A stretch of DNA of 44,143 nucleotides from Deltaproteobacteria bacterium Ga0077539. Lineage in GTDB: Bacteria; Myxococcota_A; Polyangia; Polyangiales; Ga0077539. This document shows, piece after piece, positions 1 to 7,998 of this stretch. Where the stretch lies: contig LNEO01000166.1 in NCBI GenBank assembly GCA_001465015.1, forward strand, positions 1-44,143, read 5' to 3'. Position 1 is the stretch's first letter. Each line of letters starts with the position of its first letter. The position numbers and the translations under genes were made by a program. Under the pieces are notes generated by a model that saw only the letters and a program-made list of their open reading frames with translations, did not search any database and was not told where the DNA came from.

Positions 1-437
1 AGGTGCGTTGTTGCCCGGCCCCTTGGCTCCGGGCCGACGCTGCGCTGCTCCTTTCCCTTACAGAACTGGGGTGACGATGAGGGCTCGACCTCTGGCCGTC
101 AGGCGAGCGTGTTGCCGCTTTGGTGTTGACGCCGCTACTGATTTTCCTGCGGATGTGCACTTCGAACCGAAATCCGGTTCCCTGCTTAGGTTGCGTTCGC
201 CGCTGCTTTCTCGGGCGATACTGTGTTGGTCTCCTCGGGCGTCAGCCTCGTTGTCGCCTGACGGCGATCACGCAGAATCGGCCCGTCAGACGCCAACGGT
301 CCCGACGTCTCGGCGCGGCGAAGCGCCTCGCGAACGCGCTGCCTGCCAACGCGCGGATGCGCGCCTTGCGCCTTGGACGGTGAAGCACAACAGCGACGCG
401 ATGAACCAGCAGCGCCCTCGCGCCGCGCTCGACGCGC
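1..437. other. Left-edge stretch with no supported gene
   Basis: No reading frame here has a recognisable product or a convincing start. The open frames on both strands are rich in Arg, Ala and Pro, as expected for chance frames in GC-rich DNA. The only structure I can support is the 45-bp repeat core at 185-229, listed separately. The window edge may cut a gene that lies mostly to the left, but I see no conserved motif to say so. Confidence 0.5.
185..229. repeat. 45-bp partial copy of the dispersed ~150-bp repeat
   Basis: These 45 bases are identical to 4416-4460, the right end of the full repeat, and about 37 of them align with changes to 11669-11705. The shared block ends in GGCGATACTGTGTTGG in all three places, and sequence similarity stops there. 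Sequence left of 185 does not match the rest of the full copies, so this is a truncated or recombined copy. Confidence 0.8.
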
Positions 438-1052
438 TCAGTACGTCGGGCCGGAGTAGCCTTCGAAGCGGCGGGTGACTTCGGCCCAAGTCACATCACC
501 GCTCGAGTTGGCCATAAACGTGGTCGTCACGCTTCCTCCGCGGCTGATCTCGCCGACTCTCGCGATGGCCTCGGCGTGAGCGGCGCTGGTCACGAAGCGC
601 AGCATCGCTTCTTCGCTCGCCCAGACAGACATTGTGCGCGCGACCGCGCACTGTCGCGAGACGACGATCGCGACGGCGAGCAGGCCTGGCGCTGCGAACA
701 ACTCGGCCGTGACACGTCCGCTGACCGCGCTGAACACCATCTGCGACGCAGCGTCCGTGCGCAGCTGCAGGTACGTCGTTGCGACGAGCGATCCAGGAGG
801 AACCATCGGCTGTCCTGTCGTCGCGTTGACCGCAGGACCTGACCACACGGTGCCTGCGATCGGCTCGCCCATCGCGTCCTGCGACATAAAGTCCGGCTGC
901 GCTGTCGTGGAGCGACACACCATCGGATCGAACATCGGCGCCGCGCTGTCAACGCGAGCGGCGTCGCTCACCGAGGCGTCGCCCGACAGCGCTACGGGGT
1001 TGCATGCAAAGAGCGAGAGCGCGCTCGCCGTGATCATCAACGTCGACTTCAT
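438..1052 (-). CDS. Lipoprotein with dimeric alpha/beta-barrel (ABM-like) domain
   Basis: This is a 204-residue exported protein of unknown role. The N-terminus has a Lys at position 2, a hydrophobic stretch and a lipobox-like LFAC with Cys17, then a Ser/Asp/Ala-rich linker, so it is probably a lipoprotein. The C-terminal half (SVWASEEAMLRF followed by a His-Ala-Glu segment, residues about 140-165) resembles antibiotic-biosynthesis-monooxygenase-like small alpha/beta barrels. That resemblance is by eye only. Its ATG overlaps the stop of the upstream gene as ATGA, so the two are probably co-translated. It may be a binding rather than catalytic version of the fold. Confidence 0.7.
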   Translation of the reverse strand: MKSTLMITASALSLFACNPVALSGDASVSDAARVDSAAPMFDPMVCRSTTAQPDFMSQDAMGEPIAGTVWSGPAVNATTGQPMVPPGSLVATTYLQLRTDAASQMVFSAVSGRVTAELFAAPGLLAVAIVVSRQCAVARTMSVWASEEAMLRFVTSAAHAEAIARVGEISRGGSVTTTFMANSSGDVTWAEVTRRFEGYSGPTY

Positions 1053-1432
1053 TGCAGTTCACCTTCTGCCGCGTCTGCTGCGGCTCGTACGATTCCAAAC
1101 ACGAGCACGTCGAAGCGACGGCCCAACCTCTTCGACGCGAAGTCCGTAGCGCGCCCGATCGCCGTCACCCGCACGCGACCTTCGCTCGGCGAGGTCATCG
1201 CGAGGCTCACGACCCAGCGCCCGCTCACGCGCAGATACCGGTAGTTTCCGGTGTCGATACGCTCCTCGATCATGCCTTCAAAGGTGAAGCGCTGATCGGT
1301 CGCGAGCGACGAGCTCGCGAGTGGGTTCGTCGCCGGGTCGCTCTTCGAGCAGGTCGAAGGCGCAGTCCGAAGGCAGCTCACGTGCGCGACCATCGCGAGC
1401 GCGACGGCGAGCCTCGTTCGAAGCGATTTCAT
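1049..1432 (-). CDS. Small exported protein, function unknown
   Basis: The product is 127 residues if translation starts at the internal ATG (MKSLRTRL), chosen because it gives a compact signal peptide; a frame extension to 1468 exists. The signal ends near HVSC (Cys20), which is a weak lipobox, so it may be a lipoprotein. The mature part has an even mix of beta-type segments (YRYLRVSGRWVVSLAM, GRVRVTAIGRA) and no motif I recognise. The stop overlaps the next start as ATGA. It lies about 100 bp downstream of the LytTR regulator on the same strand and might share its transcript. Confidence 0.6.
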   Translation of the reverse strand: MKSLRTRLAVALAMVAHVSCLRTAPSTCSKSDPATNPLASSSLATDQRFTFEGMIEERIDTGNYRYLRVSGRWVVSLAMTSPSEGRVRVTAIGRATDFASKRLGRRFDVLVFGIVRAAADAAEGELQ

Positions 1433-1532
1433 GGTCGAACAGTGAAGCGCCGACGGTGGCTTCACCAACGCTGAGAGACGCTCGGACGCCCCGGCGCGAC
1501 GAGAGGCGGCGCCTAGAGAACGAGCGGCGACG

Positions 1533-2276
1533 CTACGTCCCGATCAAGCGCCGGAGGTCCGCGGCGCTCCGTCGGCTCACGGGCACGCGCGTCGCGTCAT
1601 CGAGCACCAGCGTCGCGCTCCCGCCTGCCTCTGCGAGCACCGAGCGCACGCAAGCGAGCCTGACCAACTCGGCGCGGTGTACGCGCACGAAGCCTAGCGA
1701 AGCCAGACGCTCTGCCAGGCTCGCGAGGCTCTCGCGCGTCTCGTGCGTCTGTCCTTCGTGGACGAACTCGACGTACTTCTCCGTCGCGTGAAAGCGCTTG
1801 ATCGCGCGCAGGTCGAATACGCGCGTGACACCGCGCTCTTGCACCACCAATCGCGCGCTCTCTTCGCTCTCCGGCTCTTTGCTCTCTCTGAGAGTGACCG
1901 TCGAGGCCGCGATCGCGCGCGCGCGGCGAGCCTTCGCGATGGCCCGCTCGAGGCGCTCGTGAAGCACTGGCTTGAGCAGATAGTCGAGCGCATCGACGTT
2001 GAACGCGTCCGCCGCGAAGTGCGCGTAGGCCGTGGTAAACACAATCGAAGCCCCGCTCTCGAAGCACTCTTCTGCCACGCCGATTCCGTCGAGGCCTGGC
2101 ATCTGAACGTCGAGCAAGACGAGGTCAGGTTTGCTCTGCGCGATCAGCTCGAGCGCAGACTGCCCGTCACTTGATTGACCGACAACGGCGACGCCGTCGA
2201 TGCGCCCGCACATGCGCTGAAGGCGGGCGCGCGCGAGCTGCTCGTCATCGACGATCACCACACGAAGGACGCTCAT
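1533..2276 (-). CDS. LytTR-family response regulator
   Basis: This 247-residue protein has an N-terminal receiver domain (VVIVDDEQLARARL, acidic pocket Asp10-Asp11, phospho-acceptor Asp56 in LVLLDVQMPGLDG, conserved TTAYA and LLKPV segments). A C-terminal LytTR DNA-binding domain follows (residues about 145-247, with FHATEKYVEFVHEG and FVRVHRAELV). I start it at MSVLRV, whose ATG overlaps the kinase stop as ATGA; a start 12 bp upstream is possible. Together with the preceding kinase it forms a LytS/LytR-type pair. LytTR proteins bind paired direct repeats near promoters; its targets are not evident here. Confidence 0.93.
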   Translation of the reverse strand: MSVLRVVIVDDEQLARARLQRMCGRIDGVAVVGQSSDGQSALELIAQSKPDLVLLDVQMPGLDGIGVAEECFESGASIVFTTAYAHFAADAFNVDALDYLLKPVLHERLERAIAKARRARAIAASTVTLRESKEPESEESARLVVQERGVTRVFDLRAIKRFHATEKYVEFVHEGQTHETRESLASLAERLASLGFVRVHRAELVRLACVRSVLAEAGGSATLVLDDATRVPVSRRSAADLRRLIGT

Positions 2277-3355
2277 CGCGCGCTCCACGGGACAGTAATC
2301 TCCGAGCGAGTCCCTCCCTCGGGACGTCGTTGCGTCGAGAGCGAGGCGTCTGCGCCGTACAGGATCTCCAGTCGCTCGCGCAGATCCGAGAGCGCTGTGC
2401 CCGTTCCGCGATGGGCCGACGCGTCGAGGCCGACGCCGTCATCTTCGACGACGAGGTGCACCCTCCCCGCGACGCGGGCTGCGCTCACCCAAACGGTCCC
2501 GCCCTCGACCCGCGACTGAATGCCATGAAGCACCGCGTTCTCCGCGAGGGTCTGAAGGACCATCGGAGGGATGGGATGGCCCTCGAGCCCTTCTTGCAGC
2601 GTCACTTCGAAGCACAGCCTGTCGCCAAACCGCGTGCGCTCGATGTCGAGGTAGTCGCGGACCGCCGAGAGCTCTTCTTCGAGACGAACGTGGCGCTTCG
2701 CCGAGCCCTCGAGCGCATAACGAAACAGCGATGACAGGCGCGCGAACAGCTCTTCGGCGCGGTCCGGGGACGTCGCGATGAGGCTCATTCCCGCGTTCAA
2801 CGAGTTGAACAGAAAGTGCGGATTGGTGCGTGCGGTGAGCGCGCGCAGCCGCGCCTCCAACGCGCGATTGCGCTCGAGGTGCGTGCGCTGACTGGCCAAC
2901 AGCAAGCGTGATTGCGCTGCGCGAAAGGAGAATCCGAGGAGGATGTAGAGCCACGTCACGACGACGCCCTGCTGCGCCAGGCACGAGACGTTGTGAGCCA
3001 TCGGCGGGTGAACCCACCGCAGCAAGGGCGCGATCACGATGGTCAGACAGACGACCGCCACGGCTGGGACGATCGCGAAGAGCAGCGCGCGCACCGGCAT
3101 CAACACCCGTGCGCGAATGCGATCGAAGCCGAGCTCGAAGAGCGCGTGGGTCAGCAGCGCGCACGCGAGCGAGTAGACGGCGATCCCCGCCATTCTCTGC
3201 AGCGTGAGCCCCAAGGGAGTGCTCATCACCTCGGGGTCGAGCAGCGCGGTGAGCGTCGGCGGCATCCCGATGACCGTCCAGAGCGTCTCGCGCGGCATGA
3301 GGCCCCGGCGCTCTGCCGTCGCGACCTCCGGTTCGTTCGTCAAAGCGCCGATCAT
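2273..3355 (-). CDS. LytS/YehU-type sensor histidine kinase
   Basis: This is a 360-residue inner-membrane histidine kinase. Three or more hydrophobic segments (about 55-75, 88-113, 130-146) are followed by a His_kinase domain with the phospho-accepting His180 in TNPHFLFNSLNAG. The ATP-binding part has the N box LAENAVLHGI and a G box DDGVGLDAS. The ATG at 3355 was preferred because upstream codons read as low-complexity Arg/Ser. It overlaps the LytTR regulator by 4 bp and should phosphorylate it. There is no separate periplasmic sensor domain, so the signal is probably sensed in the membrane. A c-type cytochrome gene lies 103 bp upstream on the same strand. Confidence 0.93.
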   Translation of the reverse strand: MIGALTNEPEVATAERRGLMPRETLWTVIGMPPTLTALLDPEVMSTPLGLTLQRMAGIAVYSLACALLTHALFELGFDRIRARVLMPVRALLFAIVPAVAVVCLTIVIAPLLRWVHPPMAHNVSCLAQQGVVVTWLYILLGFSFRAAQSRLLLASQRTHLERNRALEARLRALTARTNPHFLFNSLNAGMSLIATSPDRAEELFARLSSLFRYALEGSAKRHVRLEEELSAVRDYLDIERTRFGDRLCFEVTLQEGLEGHPIPPMVLQTLAENAVLHGIQSRVEGGTVWVSAARVAGRVHLVVEDDGVGLDASAHRGTGTALSDLRERLEILYGADASLSTQRRPEGGTRSEITVPWSAR

Positions 3356-3458
3356 GCAGCCAGGGTAGCAGCGCAGACCTCGCGTACGGCAGACGCGCGA
3401 CGAACGGTACCTCCGGTGAGACGAGCGGCGCGACGGCCCGGGCAGCGCCCACGCTCGC

Positions 3459-3866
3459 TCAATCGCAGCTGTCTGCGACCTGTCGTGCAACCGGCGCGAG
3501 GGCGCGGAGGTACGCGGCGATGTCGCACCGCTCTCGTTCGGACAGTCGAGCATACCGAGGCATCGACGCACACAAAGCGCCGCCCTCGCGATTCACCCCG
3601 AGGGAGAGCGCGCGGGCGATGTCTGCTTCGCTCCAACCGACGAGTCCCGCGGGCGTGAGGTTCGGCGCGCGTGCTGCGCCGTTGCCGCCGAGGTCTCGAC
3701 CGTGACACGTGGCGCAGGCGTTCGAGCCGACGAGGGTCGCACCCAGCGCTGCATCGCCGCGACACGCGGGCGCGTCTCCTCTGGAGATCGACGCGTCCGC
3801 TGCGCAGGCTGTGAGAACGAGGACGAGCACGAGGGGCACCATGGGGTTGAGCTGCGAAGGTGACAT
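3459..3866 (-). CDS. c-type cytochrome lipoprotein (monoheme)
   Basis: The protein is about 135 residues with a short hydrophobic export signal ending in the lipobox LTAC, then one heme-binding CATCH site in SNACATCHGRDLGG. The distal ligand is probably the Met in ALCASMPRYARLS. The helix LSERERCDIAAYLRAL is typical of the C-terminus of class I cytochromes c. It should be an electron carrier tethered in the periplasm. The start at 3866 gives a slightly longer signal than the alternative Met at 3842. It lies upstream of the histidine kinase on the same strand. Its redox partner is not visible nearby. Confidence 0.85.
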   Translation of the reverse strand: MSPSQLNPMVPLVLVLVLTACAADASISRGDAPACRGDAALGATLVGSNACATCHGRDLGGNGAARAPNLTPAGLVGWSEADIARALSLGVNREGGALCASMPRYARLSERERCDIAAYLRALAPVARQVADSCD

Positions 3867-4307
3867 CGGAGACCGAATTGCCACGAACGTTCGACGCCGC
3901 GCCTCCGCCTCGCGACGAACGGCGCGCGCGCTGCGACGCGCGGACCGAGGCGCGCGACGACGGGAGCGCGCGCGGTGTGAGGGCGGTTCTCGCGGCCCGT
4001 TTGGATCGAGAGAGAAGCGCGCGGCCCCCAAGGCACGCAGCAACGCTCACTGCGGTCGCAACCGCGCGCCCCGCAGTCACACGTCGGGATTCGCTGCCCG
4101 TGCAGCAGCGCCGCGATGCGCCCCGCTCCCTCGGCGACCAGGTCTCCACTCGGGTCGCGGTCACTTGGTCTCGAGCCGACGAGCGAGCTTCGTCCCGCGC
4201 GAACCTCCGCACGCGCGCCCATCGCAGCAGCCCCTTGGGTCGCGCGCGACGGCTGTGTACGGTGCTGCCCGTGCTGCCCGTGCTGCGATCGTTCAAGCTT
4301 CGCTTCG
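3867..4307. other. Intergenic, no gene seen
   Basis: About 440 bp without a supportable gene. Open frames on both strands are Arg/Ala/Ser-rich and match no family. A short tandem run of the 9-mer CTGCCCGTG (nearly three units) sits at about 4264-4287. The full dispersed repeat begins at the right edge. Confidence 0.5.
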
Positions 4308-4460
4308 GAGGATCGGACATCCAACGGAGGTCGGTCTGGCACGCGTGAGCCGACGGCGACCCGATTGCCCGTTGCCTCTCCTCATCCTCTGCCCGATGGT
4401 GCGAGGACGCGCTCACTTAGGTTGCGTTCGCCGCTGCTTTCTCGGGCGATACTGTGTTGG
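4308..4460. repeat. Dispersed ~150-bp repeat, copy A
   Basis: This block begins GAGGATCGGACATCCAACGG and ends GGCGATACTGTGTTGG. It matches 11542-11705 over nearly its whole length; the main difference is a block of about 10 bp extra in the other copy. Related but degenerate units occur at about 13203-13281 and 13296-13385, and the right end alone occurs at 185-229. On the minus strand the element is open and would encode a segment like AIGSPSAHACQTDL. I think this is coincidental reading of a nucleotide repeat, because the same pattern recurs without start codons. It overlaps the 3' end of the gene at 4417-4794. No transposase is encoded. Confidence 0.85.
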
Positions 4461-4794
4461 GGTGCGTGACCGAGACACCATTTGCGAGCACCAACGCATT
4501 GAAGAACGAGTACCTGTGGCGCGCCGATCTGTTGTCAGGCGGCGTCATCGCGTAGCGCCTCTGCGCGAGCGGACGGTAGCGCAGATCGGCTTCACGGCGC
4601 TCCTCGAGCGATGCGCGTGTCGGCGCCGACGGGAGCTCGACGTGCGCAGGGACGAAGCACCCAGCAACCGTGCCCCCGAGCGCAACGAGTGCTGCTACTC
4701 GGTTCACGACAATCGACCGTCGGCGAGTGAGTCGATCGCGTTCTGCCCACGGATCTGCGGCAAACATCTCGGGAATGTCGAGACCTCCATTCAC
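4417..4794 (-). pseudogene. Small membrane protein gene, 3' end replaced by repeat
   Basis: The reading frame gives 125 residues from a GTG at 4794; an in-frame ATG at 4767 is an alternative. A charged N-terminus is followed by one hydrophobic helix (VNRVAALVALGGTVAGCF) and an Arg-rich soluble tail ending FFNALVLANGVSVTHP. The last 14 codons (NTVSPEKAAANAT and stop) lie wholly inside repeat copy A, and the same codons appear at two other repeat copies with unrelated upstream sequence. I infer that the native C-terminus was lost when the repeat arrived. A palindromic repeat lies about 40 bp upstream of the start. Function unknown. Confidence 0.55.
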
Positions 4795-4807
4795 GGGCGC
4801 GGAATCA

Positions 4808-4850
4808 ACGTGATTCCCAGAGAAATCCGGGGGTGGTCAATTTGACCGAG
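4808..4850. repeat. Palindromic repeat, single copy (GGTCAATTTGACC at 4835-4847)
   Basis: A perfect 13-bp palindrome with one central base. It is preceded by GTGATTCCC and a purine-rich GAAA/GGGGGT stretch that recurs before the copies at 7935, 11495 and 26936. No second palindrome follows at +20 here. It sits between the stop of the propeller lipoprotein and the start of the 4794 gene. It could be a regulator-binding site or the end of a small mobile repeat. Confidence 0.75.
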
Positions 4851-4882
4851 CGTCGTCGCGCGTCTGCGGGTTCACCTTCGTC

Positions 4883-6805
4883 TTATCCCTCGCACCTCCA
4901 GGTCAACCCGAGCGAGCGCAGGACCGGCGTCGCGGTGCTCGGCGGCGCATCGGCCTCGAAGGCGACCGTGATCCTCGCGAATCGTCCGCCAGACGAGCCC
5001 AAGATTCGTAGGGGCTCTTCGAGGCGGATCGGCGATCGATCTCGCGGCGCTCGCGCAATCAACGCGTACTGCGCGCCGCCGAGCGCGGCCTCGGAGTGGG
5101 AAATCTGTATGAAGAAATCGAGCGACGTTCCCGGCGGGGTATCCGCGCTCCATTCGAGCTCCAAGAATCGTCCGAACTCGCAGGCGTCGATGGTCTCGAC
5201 GTGTTGGCCGATCGTGATGGGCGCGCGTCGCGCGGCGCTGTTGAAGTCCGTGTGCGTGTCGACGCGATTGGGTCCCGTGAGCAACAGGGACGCGCCCGTC
5301 GAGGGATCGAAGCGCAAGAGCGGGGAGGGTGCGTCGGAGGTCGCGACCCAGATGCGTCCTGCGCGATCGGTGCTGATCGCGCTCGGCGTCGCAAACGGCA
5401 TCCCGGGCTCGCGCACGGTGACGGCGCTCGGAGCCACGACGCCGTTCGACACGAATGCGTCCGCGTCCCAGCTCGCGAGCGCGGTGTTGCCGTCCGCGCG
5501 AACGACCGGCGTCCACACGCGATTGGACGCGTCCACGGTGATCCCCGCGCCGGTGTACTGACGCAGCGTCGGGCCCGAGTAGCCCGCGGCGGAAGACAAG
5601 TCCACGCGCGTCCACGTTCGGGTCATCGGGTCGTAGCCGAGCGCGTCGGCGCAACGCAGTCCGGACAACCACAGGCGGCCGCGAGAGTCGGTGGTGATTC
5701 CGTGGCTGTACGAGGTGTCGGGCTCTGCGACGTCGGTCGCGCACCAACGTCCTCCGAGCGCGTCGCGGGCAGGCAGCGGCACGTACGCGCCAGTTGTTGA
5801 AGTCACGACGTTGATGGGGGTCAAGCTGCGCCCAGGCGAGTGCTCCCAGAGCGTTCCGTCGGGCGTGACGACAGAGCCGAACGCGCAGCGGTCGAACGGC
5901 CGCGAGGCGATGACTTCGCCGTTGAGTGGATTGAGCTTGAACAGTCCTGCCGACGACGATCCGCACGAACCGACCCACGCGAATCCTCGAGGAAAGTCGG
6001 GGTTGCCTCGATCGATGGCGATCGACTGCAGTACGGCCCCGACGGGTCCGACCCTGCTTGTCCAGTGCACGCACTCGTCGTGTCCGAACGGCATGACGTC
6101 GGTCGGACCCGAGCTCGTCTCGATCGTCCCGTTGGCGTTGCGGTCGACACAATCGTGGCGCTTGTGCGCGATCTTCGTCACCGATCCTTGCATCGCGACG
6201 CCTCGGCTCGCGACGTAGACGTCGCCGAACGCGTCGACGGCGACGCGCGAGGGCTGGTTGCATCGGGCGACGTTGCAGCACATTCCGCGGCACTCGCCGG
6301 ACGGAAGCCCGACGCGGTAGCGCGCGATCTCGCGGCCCATCGAGGCGTCCCACTTCGAGACCGTGCTCTCGTTGGTGTTGGGGATCCAGAGGAAGTCACC
6401 CTGGCCGGCGCCCGCGCGAAACGTCAGTCCGCCGAGAGCGCTGTCGAGCGCGACGTTTCGCATTCCGACGTCGGAGAACGGCCGGCCCATCGCGCCGATT
6501 TGCACGAAGCTGCACGTGACGTCCCGCACGTTGGAGCACACGCCGCGCGGCGTGCACGTGTCGACGGTGCAGCGGTCCTCGTCGACGCAGTCGGTGTCGC
6601 TCGCGCACGCGCGGCCCGATCCCGAGTCGCCCGCGTCGGACACCCCCGAGTCAGCCGTCGTCGCGTCGATCGTGTGGCTGTCTTCGCGCAGCGGGACGTC
6701 GCGAACGACGTCGTGTGTCCCTCCGTCTTGCGATGGCGTCTCGCTCGCGCACCCGACGACGCTCAACGCCAAACACCCTGCAAGAACCCAATCAACACGC
6801 ATCAT
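4883..6805 (-). CDS. Large lipoprotein with beta-propeller (NHL/Vgb-like) repeats
   Basis: The product is about 640 residues starting at MMRVDWVLAG, chosen because it creates a clean signal with lipobox VVGC. A low-complexity Asp/Ser/Thr linker and a short Cys-rich segment (CASDTDCVDEDRCTVDTC) follow. The main body repeats strand-turn units such as SRVAVDAFGDVYVASRG, SYSHGITTDSRGRLWLSG and PSAISTDRAGRIWVATS, typical of NHL or virginiamycin-B-lyase-like propellers. The C-terminus looks like a separate beta-domain (FLELEWSADTPPGTSL to LGLTWRC). It probably faces the periplasm or cell surface and binds or scaffolds; no catalytic residues are evident. Confidence 0.85.
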   Translation of the reverse strand: MMRVDWVLAGCLALSVVGCASETPSQDGGTHDVVRDVPLREDSHTIDATTADSGVSDAGDSGSGRACASDTDCVDEDRCTVDTCTPRGVCSNVRDVTCSFVQIGAMGRPFSDVGMRNVALDSALGGLTFRAGAGQGDFLWIPNTNESTVSKWDASMGREIARYRVGLPSGECRGMCCNVARCNQPSRVAVDAFGDVYVASRGVAMQGSVTKIAHKRHDCVDRNANGTIETSSGPTDVMPFGHDECVHWTSRVGPVGAVLQSIAIDRGNPDFPRGFAWVGSCGSSSAGLFKLNPLNGEVIASRPFDRCAFGSVVTPDGTLWEHSPGRSLTPINVVTSTTGAYVPLPARDALGGRWCATDVAEPDTSYSHGITTDSRGRLWLSGLRCADALGYDPMTRTWTRVDLSSAAGYSGPTLRQYTGAGITVDASNRVWTPVVRADGNTALASWDADAFVSNGVVAPSAVTVREPGMPFATPSAISTDRAGRIWVATSDAPSPLLRFDPSTGASLLLTGPNRVDTHTDFNSAARRAPITIGQHVETIDACEFGRFLELEWSADTPPGTSLDFFIQISHSEAALGGAQYALIARAPRDRSPIRLEEPLRILGSSGGRFARITVAFEADAPPSTATPVLRSLGLTWRCEG

Positions 6806-6915
6806 CGCCCTCCGACGCCCGCACCCGCGGGCAAGCCAAGACCGCGGGAACAACGATACACTCGCTGCGCGCGCTGTGCGCCACGACGCTGCGAAACGCT
6901 CGCCGGGCAGCACTC

Positions 6916-7311
6916 TCAGCCCGGTTCGAACGTTCCTCCTGCGTTGGCGCAGAGCATCTGCACGTCGCTGGCGCTCGCGGGGGCGTAGTAATTGAGCACC
7001 TGGCGCGAGAGCGCGTTGTTGATCGTGCAGCGCCCGGCGCGGTTCTCTGCGGGGCAGTCGGCGCGATACGTTCCCCCTTGCGAGGCGCATTGTCGGTCGA
7101 GCGTGGGCGCCGAAATTGGGCCTCGGTACTCGAGGACGAGCTGGCAGTACATCAGGCCCATATTGGCGCCGTAGCACGCGCCCGTGTGCGACCCGATCAC
7201 GTCGACCGACGACGCAGCATCCATCGGCGCAGTCATCGGCGGGCTGCAGCTCACCGATGCAACGAGTCCCCATCCGAGCGCAGCGGCGCGCACACTCCGA
7301 ACCAATCGCAT
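6916..7311 (-). CDS. Cys-rich exported protein, unknown
   Basis: 131 residues from the ATG giving MRLVRSVRAAALGWG; the reading frame extends upstream to 7380. The signal is basic then hydrophobic and ends near SVSC (Cys22), so it may be lipidated. The mature protein has paired cysteines (HTGACYG, MYCQL, RQCASQGG, ADCPAE, GRCTI, LCANAGGTF) with two GGT(Y/F) turns, suggesting two small disulfide-bonded units. I do not recognise the family. It precedes the propeller lipoprotein on the same strand with a gap of about 110 bp. Confidence 0.75.
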   Translation of the reverse strand: MRLVRSVRAAALGWGLVASVSCSPPMTAPMDAASSVDVIGSHTGACYGANMGLMYCQLVLEYRGPISAPTLDRQCASQGGTYRADCPAENRAGRCTINNALSRQVLNYYAPASASDVQMLCANAGGTFEPG

Positions 7312-7364
7312 TCGCGGATGGTGCCGCGAATCGCACCGATGCGAAAGTGCCGACCCCATCGAGC

Positions 7365-7690
7365 TCACCGAACGCGACACGCGCGCGCGTCGAAGAACCC
7401 GGCGCTCCCGACGCCCATCGCTTGATTGAAGCGCGACCAGAAGTTGACCATCGCGATGGCCTCGGCGAGCACGACGCGCTCTCGCTCGGTGAAGCGCTCC
7501 CGCAGCGCGTCGTCGAGCGCGTCGTCGATCACCACGGGCGTCTTCGAGAGCGCGATCGCGAAGCGCACAGCCGTGGACTCGCGCGGCGAGCGCGCCAGCG
7601 GTACGCGGGCGCGCAGAAGAGCGGTCCGATTTCGTCGCTGTATTCGCTGGTGACTCCCGCGCGCGTCGCCTGTGCGTGGTCCAAGTCCGC
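7365..7690 (-). pseudogene. Decayed carboxymuconolactone-decarboxylase/AhpD-like gene
   Basis: The minus-strand frame from about 7600 down to 7365 reads ESTAVRFAIALSKTPVVIDD and then LAEAIAMVNFWSRFNQAMGV, which matches the C-terminal half of this family. Upstream, similar family-like sequence (EYSDEIGPLFCAPAYRW) continues in a different frame (about 7600-7690), so at least one frameshift is present. The N-terminal half with the active-site CxxC is not found. I therefore call it a remnant. Third codon positions coincide with a plus-strand frame here, so codon bias cannot decide the upstream part. Confidence 0.5.
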
Positions 7691-7883
7691 GGACCTTCGC
7701 GCGATCGGCGACGAGTCGTACGTCGAGTTGTCGACCGCGCACGTGACGGCCGACGTGATCGAGTCGTGGCTCGAAAGCAAACCGCACCTCGCGCACGTCG
7801 TTCACGATCGGAGCGAGCAGCACACGACGGTGCGCACGATGTCCGAGCGCGCCGTGCGCGAGTTTCTTCGCGCGCGAGCGTGA
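7625..7883 (+). other. Possible 3' fragment of an unknown plus-strand gene
   Basis: The plus frame ending with TGA at 7883 has strongly G/C-ending codons and a plausible protein-like tail (SYVELSTAHVTADVIESWL, then HVVHDRSEQHTTVRTMSER). No start codon or 5' portion can be defined, because further upstream the DNA reads as the minus-strand decarboxylase remnant. It may be a gene fragment joined at a rearrangement point, or chance. I recognise no family. Confidence 0.3.
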
Positions 7884-7912
7884 GCGTGGTCAGCGGGTGA
7901 GAGAGCGGCGCG

Positions 7913-7962
7913 ATTTCCTGGGAAAAACGAGGGCGGTCAAATTGACCGAGCGAAGGTCGAAG
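7913..7962. repeat. Palindromic repeat (GGTCAAATTGACC at 7935-7947) with decayed second site
   Basis: The palindrome is perfect and preceded by the same GGAAAAACGAGGG context as the copy at 11495. Exactly 20 bp after its start, at 7955, is GGTCGAA, which keeps the left half of a second site. It lies about 50 bp upstream of the ATPase start, where a promoter or operator would be expected. It could control the ATPase module or mark its boundary. Confidence 0.75.
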
Positions 7963-7998
7963 AGCGCGAGCGCAACGTTAGGGTAGAGTGTGGTCGCG

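Noticed and set aside
4264..4287. Short tandem CTGCCCGTG repeats as a possible CRISPR or attachment array
   Set aside because: Under three units with no spacers; a simple sequence run.
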